Of a stretch of 64,000 nucleotides of DNA, positions 49,901 through 61,630 are shown in pieces (within the stretch, counting starts at the first letter, position 1; every line of letters begins with the position of its first letter). The DNA comes from Oxyruncus cristatus (lineage: Eukaryota; Chordata; Aves; Passeriformes; Cotingidae), in NCBI GenBank assembly GCA_013399855.1, contig VXAY01005812.1:1-64000 (forward strand), in the 5' to 3' direction. Below the pieces are notes generated by a model. That model saw only the letters and a list, made by a program, of their open reading frames with translations, did no database searches and was not told where the DNA came from. A program made the position numbers and the translations under genes.

Positions 49901-52429
49901 CCAACCTTTTTTCTACATTCAAAGTGTATTCTTTAAACAAAGTTAAAAAGCTGTACAAGAGCCTAGGCATGAACATTGGGTGATGATGTGCACATAGATA
50001 AAATGTTTTCAGGTTGTAATAGGCAATGTCATTATGGAAATAATTAAGTGAGGTTTCATATTGGAAAAAAGCATGACTGGTACTAGTTTAGAACTTTTGC
50101 TCTTGAAATGTTGTTTGGGCTCTGGTATCAGCAGCATGGGCACATCAGCCGTGGCAGTTTTGGTGACAGATCATTTGCTGTGAGCTTGTCTTATTTCTCA
50201 AAGAGCAGCTGGAACCTGCAGGGTCTTTCACAGCAAGAGCTGCCTCCCATGAGTAATGGGCAGTGTTGGGCGAGGTGTTGCACCCGGCTGCACTGAGGGC
50301 TGCCCAGGGCTGCCCCAGTGTGCTCGGCTGCTCCTGCAGACACAGCAGCTGAGCAGACCCACAGCCCAGCTCCTCTGTGCCCTGGGCAGCCCCAGGCAGA
50401 CAGCTGTGCTCCTGCCCTCCCATGGACAGTGAGGATGGCATTTGAGGAACAACTGTGTGTGCTTGGTTTGCAGTTAAGCAATAAAATACACTTTAAGTTA
50501 TGGGGAGAAAAAGTTGGTATGTTGGCTCTACCATATAAATAACAGGGAAAAGTAGAATCCCACTAATAGTATCTCTCATAGCTCTGGGTTTTAAACTGTG
50601 GGTGGTACCCACTGCATCAAAGTCCCTTTCTGAATGCAGGAGAAAACAGCAGAGATGATGAGGGGAGGAGCTGGGCATCGAGGGTGTTGGTATGTCCTGT
50701 TCTGTTGCCATCAGGCACATGGGGAAAGGAAGAGAAGGAGGAAGGGTCACTCCCCAGATTTACACCTTCCCTAGCAAAGGCCTCAGCCGATGGTGATGGC
50801 TGACCTGCACTGCAGCCAGGGCTGGGACCAGGATCTTGGGTGGGAAAGCACAGACCAAAAGTGGTTCCTGTGCAGTCCAAGTCGGCTTTGAGGTTTGTGT
50901 TTGCTTTATCACTTTACCCAAAAAGAGCATACTGGTAATGACTGAGTGGTATATTTTCTCTGTTGCTGTAGACACCGTTGTCAAGTCACAGAGTTTGCTG
51001 TAAATAAGTCTGTAGTATAAAATGGCATTTCTTTTCTCACAATGTCAGTTTTTTGCCTCCTCTTTCTAGCCTGTCTTTCAGGCATTTACTTTGGAAAATC
51101 TAGAAAGATAAGTTATGTAGTGGTCTGGTATAGCAGTCACCATAAATGCTGAAATGGGTAAGGAGTGCTGCTGGTGTGATGGCATTTCGCTTCAGGTTGC
51201 TGCTGGAGCTGTGCTCCACCTTGCTCTGCCTATAGCTGGGACTTTGGCAAGAGTCCCACCTTTACCTCTCCTTGTAGCACAAGTGGGTGTCGTTGCCATT
51301 TTAAGCTGCCAGGAGCCCAGCTCACAGCTACAGAAAATAAATATGCTGTGAATTGATTGATTTATCTGCATTTTCTAGCTCAGTAATGAATTCTGCTTTT
51401 GGGAGGCAGAACCAAAGCAGAAAGTGGGCTGTAAAGCCAGATCAGAGCTGATAATGTATTTCTTCCTCTGTGGCCCTGTGCTAGCACAGAGACCAGCCTA
51501 TTAAGGAATAATCTCCCAGAGCATTCTCTGACCCCAGCGAGGATCATCGCTGGCTGCACCACAGCAGAGCCGAGCCTGGCAGCAGCTGGAGACAGAGCGG
51601 GGACCCAGAGGTGACAGGGACAGGAGGGGGTGGCAGCAGGGGCTTGGAGGAGGTGGTCACCTGCTGCTGCCCTCCCAAGAAGCCAGGAGGCTGCAGCCTG
51701 CTGCTCGGGGCTGGGAAGTCACTGCTCTAACCCTACTTTTCGCCAAATTGCTTTGAAACTAATTATTGCTGCACAGATACACTTTCCAGACATCTGAAGA
51801 CCTCAGTGTCCCTAAATGTAACACAGCCTTGTGCTGGTGGCTGGTGGTGTCTGCACGGGTTGCCCGTGGATGAGTGTTGGCCACTGGGGCCAGCACATGG
51901 GGCTAGTGGCTGCAGGAGACTGCTAAATGTGAGGCCTGAGGGGAAACTGGGGCAGGTGGGAGGTTTCTGAGGAGCAACAGTTGGGAAATGGTGCCCAAGG
52001 TGCTGCTGGGTGCCCGAGGGCCCCATGGTAGCACAGGCACCACAGTGGGCTCTCAGTCCCAGGGATGTGGGGGTTGGTAAGAAGCACAGGAGCTGTTCTT
52101 GCCACCGCTTGCCTCTCCCCACCCCCAGGCAGGCTCACCCCTTCTCCCTGTCCGCACACTCTCTTTCAATTTCTCTTGATAACTGCATTAAATTTATCCC
52201 AGCCCTCAGGGAGCTAAGAAGGAAATTCAGATGCTGTAGGTAAAAACTACAGCACACAAGCAGCATTCCTGCTCGGAGGGTTTGCGTTACCAGCTCAACA
52301 GCTCACTGATACCTCCCTTGGGAATGCAACAGCTACACGTGCAGAGTCAGTGCCACAAAGAGAAAACACAGAGGAGGAGGCCACTGCCAAGGCAAGGCCC
52401 CTGAACCACTTGTAAAATTTCTTGTGTTT

Positions 52430-52431
<2 letters not shown>

Positions 52432-52466
<35 letters not shown>
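52432..52466. repeat. (GT)17 microsatellite
   Basis: Uninterrupted GT dinucleotide run of 35 nt in the downstream region. Confidence 0.95.
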
Positions 52467-52467
<1 letters not shown>

Positions 52468-55067
52468 CTTTTGAAGGAATTTTCCTCCAAGGCAAAATAA
52501 GTAAGCTGAATCTATGGTCTCTTCTACAAACCTCTCTGTTTCAGTCAAATAGAATCAGTATGGCTGTTTTTTCATTCTGAATTGTGTACTTTTTGTGTAT
52601 CTTGCAGCTCAGGGCTGAATTGTTCATGTAGGTACAAACAGAAAAGTAAAAACCAGAAACATTGCATCCACTTTGAGGTATGCTCTGATACTCTCAAGTC
52701 AGGGCCAAGAAAGTCATGGGAGCTCTTAACCAGCAAACAACAGGTTATCAAAATGCAACATCTCATTAAATCAATACCTGAGCACAAAGAAAAGACAGAC
52801 TTTGTCTTTCTCCTGGTATTCCTGTTAATTATTTTCTGCAGAAGGCATCCGTTTATCTGCCCTGTTTTAGGAATGCATGTGTGCTTATGTTGTATTTTGA
52901 GCCAAGGCACATCCTTTGGGGAACTGGTGTCATGCTTATCTCTTGCTGCAGCACAGGCCCAGGTTCATCCTGCTGCATGGACATGGCTCTGCACATCCCC
53001 AGGCCAGCAGCGATGTCTGCCAAGTCCTACCAAGCAGCATTACCTGCAAATCTCCTGTCTCACTGCTGTCCAGGGGGGTTCGATCCTTAAGGACTGTGCA
53101 TGTGGAGCTCAGCAGGCTGTGCTCACCTGAGACAGTCCCTTTCTGAAATGAGGCACTGGTACCAGAACAGGTTCTGTGTCTGCGTGTGTGTCTGTAACAT
53201 CTCCAAATCTGTGGCCAAAAATGCAAATTGTGGGAGCATGCCTAACAGCAAGCCAAGATATTGCTGTGCTGTTGCTCTGGATTCAGCTTGCCAGCTCAGA
53301 TTTGTAAAAGAATGCAAAGCTGTGATGCTTGTCTTGGAACATCTGGGGCCTTTGGTTTGAGATTCAGCTCACATTAAACGTGGTGGTGTGGCTTTCCCAT
53401 TAGCATGGAAGAGGGCAAATGTCATGACAGGGGCATGAGATGATGACTGGGCTGTGCCTGTCTTCTATTCTGTTGAAATGACAAACACCTGCTGAGGTTG
53501 AAGCTTTATGGATGGGCATCTGGTGAACAGGGTCTTTGAGGCATGGGTGACTAGGAGATGGGAGATGAAAGGCTCTTGCTGAAGGAACCAGCACCATGGC
53601 AGGCTCAGAGTATGTGTGTAGTATGGTCTGGGCTGAAGCCTGGGAGACCTGAGGCAGGTGGGAGAACAGCAGCGCTGGTCAGGCCTGGCATCTCTTCTGA
53701 GCCTTACATGTATACTACAGAAACACTTACACTACGTGTTGCTTATGTTATCTGCCCCTGAGTAAGTGATGGCCAGGAGCTGGTTAGAGCACCAGAGCAG
53801 TTCTGCAGGTGTGAAAGGCACTGCCGCTGCACCCTGTGCCCCCAGGGCAGCTCCCGGCTCCTCCCCAGCGCAGGCGGCACCGCGCAGCAGTTCTCTGCAG
53901 AGTGAGCTTTGTGCTCCAGCTGAGCAGCTGCTGAGGGGCAGTTCTGGCTCTGCTTCCACTGCCCAGAGTCCAGGTGCCTTCCCAATGCCGGCAGCAAGTA
54001 AAGAGCTCCTCTTTGCCAAAACTCAGGGCAAGGCAGAATGGCTCCCTCCAGCCTCGAGGATCCAGATGAAGTTTCTCAGAGCTGGTGGCCCATGCCCATT
54101 TCCTGTCAGCACGGATAGGAGCGGGGCCACCATCCTGCTCCTCCTCGTGTCCTGCAGGGATGTGGTACCAATGGCGCTGGGCACCCCTGCCTGAGGAGCT
54201 GCCTTTGGAGTTTGGAGCAGAGATCTGTGACTTTGCAGACCTGAAACTGTGCAGCCAAGAGTAAGAAAATGTAATAGTTTTCCAAGTATTTCCAAAAGAG
54301 ATGCCTTGAGTTTAAAACAAAGCAGTACATTTAAAACAAAAGACTAATGAATATGGTAGCTCTTCCTCTTTTGCACGTTTAAAGACCTCATCTTTCCTCA
54401 GAGAACAGCTCTAAATCATTTTATTTGCAAGCCCTAAGCAGGAATTTGTATTCATGGTAAGACATTTATTGAGTTAATTTATTTAAAGCTGAGGCATAAT
54501 TTCTAATAGTGGAGGAGTCCCTAGGCCCAGTGCAATTGTCTCCCTGATAGGGCATTAATATTTTAAGGGGTTATAATACTCTGTCAATTGATCTGTGTCT
54601 TTTAGAGAGTAGGTTAGCAGTTATTGATGGTTGATCGTGTGAAGGATTAGCTTAAATAAAGCTGGTACTTGGCAGATCAGTGCCTGCCCCTGGACCACAT
54701 CCCACACCAGCAGGGAGGGGGCCCAGGGTCTGGGGCAATGGGTCTCAATGGAACGTGGAGGGAAAATAACTCAGTGAACACCTGGAGGGTGATGCTGCTC
54801 TGCACCATGGGGGAAGACAGTGGTGCCTCCATGTGGATGGCAGTGCTGCTGTCCACCAGGATTTCCTGGAGAGATGTGAGAGTGGGTATGATCTGAGCCA
54901 GGAAGTGTTGACATGTGTCCTGCAGGAGGCTTGTTCATCTTGCCAGATAGTCTGTTACTGATGATAAGAGACAAATAACTTGACCTCCAAGTATCTTAAT
55001 TTCTCTGTTCTTAGAAGTGGAGAACATTTATGCTATTTCTTGACTTATTTAAAAAGAGAACAATTCC

Positions 55068-55083
55068 AAAAAAAAAAAAAAAA
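55068..55083 (+). repeat. A16 homopolymer
   Basis: Sixteen consecutive A residues. No retroposon body was recognised next to it. Confidence 0.9.
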
Positions 55084-58000
55084 TTCCTGCTTGTTTTACT
55101 GCTGTATTAAATTTTACATTGCACTAAGGAGCATGGTGCTGAGTGGCCTCTAAGAACAAAGTAATATGGAAACCAATCCAGATGAAATACCCTTCAGAAA
55201 AGCCTGTCTCATGGAAGGGATGACAGGACCACTGGGGCCCAGGCAGAGCTGGCCAGGGCGTGTTCAGACCCTCTGAGCCCAGGCTGAGGGTACTGAACTC
55301 AGCACTGAACTACCCCATGTGACAGTGCCATGGCCAAGGATGGGGGACAGTGTGAGCTGTGAAGCTGCTGACAAACTGTTGGCAAGATCTAACAAACCTG
55401 AAAGGATACCGAGGTGGCTTCAGAGCCTGTCACCTCGTGTCTGGTATTTTGGGTAGACTAGCTTTTAAGTTTTCTTATACCCCTCAGAGGCGCCCAGTTG
55501 GTGGGAAGCATTGACTGCAGGAACCTGAGTGACACTTGAGACCATCTCTGTTGGGCCACAGCTCTGCCCATGGGACACCAGCACACAGCCCCTGTGCACA
55601 TGGAGCAAGGCAGAGGCAAACAGCATGTGGAGCACTTGGATTCAAATCCAGTGTCTTAGTGGCAACTGCTGTGGAAAGTCAGTCACAGCTTGCCAGTACT
55701 GTGTCTGCTCCTATCGTCCAGAAGTGACTCTGTTCGTGTAACGAGTTCTTTGCAGCTGTAAGGTCACCCAGGTAATGGGCACATGGGGACTGGGCTGCCA
55801 ATCATGCAGCCAGATAATCCTGCCATGCCAAAGCACTGTGACAGTGTTACAGGTGTTATAAAGAAACATAAATTGTTCACACTAAGCTGCAGTGGCCTGT
55901 TGTGGGTGTGTTCACTGGCTTTGGGTATAGGGTTTTATTTATTCCTGTATAAATTATACCTCTTAATGCAATAGGTAAAAGCTAAATTCTAAAAGCTAAA
56001 TTCTGCCACATCAAATGCTGGAGCTTTGTGTTTCTATGTGCATGGCTTATTGTTTATATTGATTATTTCTTGAGGAAAAATGAATGTTGGTGTTGAAGGC
56101 ATGCAGCTGCAGTGCAGCTTTGACTGTGCTGCTTGCAAGGTCAAAATAAATGTACTGGGTAAAAGTGGGATATGGAGGTACTGGAGACATTACATGGGTG
56201 GTTTATCCCTAAAAATTTCTGTGGGAAGGAGTGTTTCACTGCCCCGCAGAAACTCAGACAAATATACGTGTAAGATGAATGATTACGTCTGAACTGTGCT
56301 CCTTGAGGCCCCATCTCCTATTTTTTCTTTACATGCTCATTTGCCAGCCTGTTGTCAAACCTTCAAGTAATGCGTCACTGACAGTTCTGTTCACCCTCAC
56401 TCTCTCCCTTCAGCCCCAACGGGTCCTTTCCCCTCCTGGGCAGGGTGCTGCCCACGCAGACACACCCGTCCCTCCCATGCTCCGGGGAGGCAGGTGCTCA
56501 GCCAGAGTGGAGACAAAATAAAGTGATCCTGTCCATCACTCCTTTCCTCCTCGGAGAGGTCAGCGAGTCCCTGCTGCTTTTCCTGCTGCAGGGGTGGGCC
56601 AGGGCACGTAGCAACTGCTCAACTAAATGTTGAACACCCCCACGGGTGTGCCTGCCACGCACGGGGAAAAATCCTCCCAGCACAGGGTTGCAAGGGAAAC
56701 TGGTTCCCTTTGTTAGGGCCACCAAAGATGGCCAAGGAAAGTAATCCCAAATTACCCAGTGCATCTGCACAGCTTATTTTACATTTACCTGTTACCTGGA
56801 AAATTGGAAGAAAAAATTCCACGTGTTCATTGAGGACTTTGTGGCCATGTGTTTGCTGTAGCCTTTTGGTGCATCGACCATGCCCCTGGTCTGATACAAC
56901 ATAAGAATAATCAGATGTCTGAAGTATTTTCTCTATGTGTTCCTTTATCTTTCTGTCCCTCTATTCCATTCACTCTACGTGACACATTCATTCATGCTTT
57001 CCAAATTCGGCTCACATGAGAATCTTCCTGTAATAATACCTTTTATTCCCTCCTCTAGCACACCCAGAACTGAGCAGAGCACTTTTAGTAAAGATCCTCA
57101 GTAAACCACCTCTGCTTTATGACACGTACCTCTTCTTTCCACGTACAGTTTGGAGGTACTCGGGGAACACCACTTCATGTCCTGTGAGGGAGTTAATCTT
57201 GAGCACGCTCACCTCACCTGATAGGAACAAGTGTAATTATGTCTCACATAAAACACTTGCACATATACAATGGATGAGCCACAGGGAGCAGAACTGCCGG
57301 GGTGGGAGGGACTGTATATATATAGGGTTACAGTCACAGATTTGGCAAGGACAGAGCAGCAAAATCATAGAAAGCAGCGTGGCTGCGCTGGGATCTGTCT
57401 GCCTGTCGGAGGAGGGCAGGTGAACTTGGTGCTTCCAGGCCTCGATTCCTGCCTGCACTGAGGGGCAGGTTTGCCAGCTGACTGAACCTGAAGGCACTGC
57501 CCATCGTGACTGAGCTTGGATCTGCAGCCATGGGAGAGTGACAACTGCAGGCAAGTTTAGATTAGACCTAGACTTAAGTTATCTAGAGCAGAAGAAAAGA
57601 AAAAGAGCTACCTGGAGCATGCCAGATTTCTGTATAATATTGTAATTATTTATAAATTTTATGTACATTGTATTTTTTCAAATTTGACGAATTGACCAAA
57701 CAGAAGCCAAACGTGACATTTTGGAGGAAGAATTTATTTCACGTAAGTAAATCTCAGAAATGTTCATTTTTATATAGAATATAAGACTTTCTGTGTGTAT
57801 TTAAGGAGTTCAGGCCTGCAAGCTGCAGCAAGCCTGTGTACCATGTTGGAGGAGCAGATGTGAGCATAAACTGCCACTTCGTATGAGCAACTTGAAGGAT
57901 GAGAGTTTATATCTTGAAAACATAAATGCATTACCCAGGCTTGGTTTTAACATTCCTTCACAAGGATTGAATCTAGTTCTATGTAAACCTACGTATGTTG

Positions 58001-61000
58001 GAGTTGCTTCTGACTTTCATTGGCACAAATAAGAGGGGAGTCAGGCATGTGGTTTATGGGGTGTCACAAATAACAGGCCAGGGTCTCCCCTCTCCCATAC
58101 TATCTATAAAGGGTATGGATGTGAATGCACATACCACTAATGGTACCTGCAGGTATGAAACAAGGAGCAGGCTCTGTATCTGCAAGTGGCCTGGTGTTCA
58201 TTTGTCCCACATAGCCTGGGACATCTCTGGGGTGCCAATGGCCTGTGGGGGCAGGGGCTGCTCCTGTGACCTGCCAGATGGTCCTGCACAGCCCTGAGGT
58301 AGCTGTGCCCAAACACGGCAGGGCTCACCTCAGCTGTGCCTGCTGCTCCTGGAATGGAGAGGTCATTTTTCATGTGATGTAATGACAGTGACGTGGATGG
58401 AAAGAATCTATTTTTTACCGAGAACAGAAGTTCACGCGGGGTCTTGAAGGATTTCTGCAAGTACCATGAATTCACCTTTTTAACTGTCCATGATTCCAGG
58501 TAACCACTCAAGGCTACTGAAAAAAAGCCAAGAGCAGAATGAAGCAGTTGGTGTCTGTCCCTGGGCAGCCAGCTCTCAGCACTGGGGTCACCCTGCCACA
58601 GCCAGCACCTGCCTTGCTGGGGCCTGGGCTGCCACAGTGTCTGCTCTGGAACACACCTGCTGCTCTTCCAGGCAAAAACTGGCCAAATAATGATCTTCTA
58701 GGATTGGTCAAGTTATTAAACAACCTGGTTGAGTTTATATTTTCCCAGACAGGAAAACCAGAAGGACAGAAAAAGTGTCAAACCAAAGCAGAAACTTTCT
58801 GAGGTTTTGACAGAATACAAATGCATGTAAGACTTAAGTCAATATGTGAGACATTCCTTTCAACCCCAATTACGTGCTTTGGTTTACCTCCTCTTATTTC
58901 ACGCACTGGAAGTCTTTTCTCAATATCTTGTTTTAGTCAGAAAATATTATAGGAATGAAAAGAAATTTTTGAAGGTAAAAGACCATAAACAGTCTCAGTG
59001 TTACCAACCTATGGGTACAGATGCTGTTTCCAGGTTCTCCCACTCCCTTTACCTCCACCAGCTTCTAATGTTCCCTTTTGTTCTGACCAGCCAAGGACTG
59101 ACCTCACATATCTGTTGATATGTGACAGGATCCCACCAGCTCTTCAGTTCTGTAATAACGGGATTTGTTTTTTCTGAATTTATTTTAGTGTCAAATAACT
59201 AATGTTTCCAGTAAGAGTGCTTGCATCAAAAGGTGCAAAAATGTCTTCCTGTTAATTCTCTTCCTTGTAGTTGTTTTGGATTTTCTTGTGGCCTGCCAAA
59301 ATAAATATTCAGCATTCAAAAAATTTAAAAAGGTAATAATTATTCTTTTTTCTTGGAAGAACAAGCTTTAAAGTTTAAAGGAAAAGTATTTCAAATTAAA
59401 GTTTAAAACTGAGGAAATTAAGAGGCCAGATAATTTTAAAGACTTTAATTTTCAGCTGATCTAGTGATTTGTGGGGTCAAAAGTTAAAATTTGAACAGCC
59501 CTCATAATATATCATCAGTATACCTGATCTTTCACAGCAGCTGTCATGCCATGAACCTTTCCTTACAAAATCCTCTGTCCATGGGCTTTCCCAAAGCAGT
59601 TGTCTTTCAGGATCAGACAGCTGCTCACAGTTGCCTTTGCCCAGCCTGAAAAAAAGAAACATTAAAAAAAGAGAGACATTATATCTGTCTTAAATCACTC
59701 AAAACCTCTTCTATGCAAACAAATATTTTGAGCTGGAAGTGACATTTTGGCAAAGCCAGCGAAGTCTGATTCCAGAGTGTGTGATGCTTTGTGCCTCCCC
59801 CATCATTTTGTAATTTTGTGTGCAATTCTTATGTTCATGTCAGTGGCCAAAGGAAGCTCAGCACAGCACAGGGCAGGGCAGCCACCGGCACAGAGCCATG
59901 GCACAGCCAAACCATGCCCAGCTCCATGTCTGGGGTGAAAACAAGTGTCCTCCCTTGTCCTGGGAATCAAAGCACTTGTGAAAACACTCCAGAGAAAATG
60001 GTTGCCTGAAATTTTTGGATATGGTCTCATATCCATGTGTTTGGTTCAGGCAGGCTGAGTGTGAGGAGCGGGGGTGTCGCGGGTGCCGCGGGGCCTGTGC
60101 GAGGCCCTGTCCTGAGGGACACAGGCTGCCATGGGCTGCCATCACCCATGTGACCTCTGGAACAGGCAGCCTGGGGGTTCCCAATGCTCCCAATGAAATA
60201 ATTTCCCTGCAAGGGGAATAGAACAGACAAATTGTGCCAGAGTTCAGCAAGAAAATCCTAAAATTTTGTAATAAATAAAGGCATCACCTAAATGGGCAAA
60301 TTAAATGCAATCTGGTATTATTTCAGTATTTATTTGTTCTCTCTATCTCCCCCACCCAGGCTTTACTCTGAGATGCACGCTGCCTGTGCTGCATGTTCTG
60401 CAATCAGAGCAATCTGGCTCCACTAATGTTTGACCTTGTGAATTATGATCTCAAGCCTAGTAAACACCTCATATGGGTTTGTTTTTTGGGGTGGTATTTT
60501 AGCTTCTTGTAAATACTCCCTTTGCCTGGCACTGGGAGGTCACCAGCCAGTGGAAAATGGGAGAATATGCCAATCTGCTGTGTGCAGGGACAGGGATGCA
60601 GGAGGCAGGGCTCCCTGGACAGACCCTTGTGGCTGTGAAGGAGCTGTCACTATGGGTTACACTGGCAGTGGTGCACAGGAGCCTGGGGACCACTTCAGGC
60701 CCCATCAGGTGAGTGTGTACATCTCTCTTACCTCACACCCCATTCTCTATAAACAGAATTATTGATGCTGCCAGTGATTTTTCCTCCTTTTTTTGTTTTC
60801 ACTCCTATCACCCCTTCAAAGACAGAGGAATAAAGCAGGATTAAGGAAGCACAGTCTGAGCTGTAGTGGCAGATGCATACTGCTGCTGTTGGGTGGTGTA
60901 ATGAAGAATTGTTTCAGGAAATACTCTGGAAGCAGACACAGGCTTCCACAGAGGACTCTAACTGGATCTAGTTCGCTGCAGTATTTGCCTCTGCATGATT

Positions 61001-61576
61001 TTCAGAGCCAGTAGGGAGAAGACAGAGCTGAGTGGGCAAGTTATTATATTCTCAAGGTTTTCATTCTGAGTCTACCAAATAATTGACTTTTCTATAACTT
61101 TGGCATTGGAAGCAGTCTTGGCACCAGTAGTACTGATATTGCCTTCATGAGTACTGCTCTTCTGTATTGCGTGGGCCATGCTTTCACTGGCCAGAACAAA
61201 TGTCTAGATTAAACTGTGCTTAAGGGTATGTTTTTCTATTAGAATTAAATCCTTTATTGGACAGAGAGACATAAATACACAATCTGATTTTAATTTCTTC
61301 GCAGTATATTGCACTGGTAATCTCTGATGAAAGCTCCTGTCCTATAAAAGCAGAATTGCCATTGTATTAACCAATACACTGAGTAGTGAAGAAATGCTGT
61401 GGTTCTATTCAGCTCTGGACACTGGTGTCACCTTTTTCTTGCCCAGGAGTACTTTGACATGTCCAGTATTTAGCTCTCTTAAGTACCTACAGATCTCCCT
61501 TTCCCTGCCTCATAAGTCTTTGATGTATTTATTATCTTTACAGTCATCCTGTGCAAAACAGGTGGTCACAAGGGAT

Positions 61577-61630
61577 GCTCATGAGGGGTTCCTCTGCTGA
61601 TGTTCATGAGGGTTCCTCTGCTGAAGGTCA
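61577..61630 (+). repeat. 25-nt tandem duplication
   Basis: Two copies of a 25-nt unit (61577-61601 and 61602-61626), both containing catgagg and ttcctctgctga, differ at a few positions; a partial third begins at 61627. This looks like a recent local slippage or duplication. Confidence 0.75.

Noticed and set aside
52582..53130. Longest open frame of the window (182 codons, + strand)
   Set aside because: Composition is Cys-, Ser- and Gln-rich without any recognisable domain, no splice or promoter context supports it, and a frame of this length is expected by chance in 64 kb.
58846..58974. Frame beginning RHSFQPQLRALVYLLLFH that looks like a signal peptide followed by a gtaaaa donor, considered as GABRP first coding exon
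   Set aside because: The frame opens with GTG, not ATG, and the segment after the hydrophobic part does not match the GABRP mature N-terminus convincingly. No following GABRP exon was seen.
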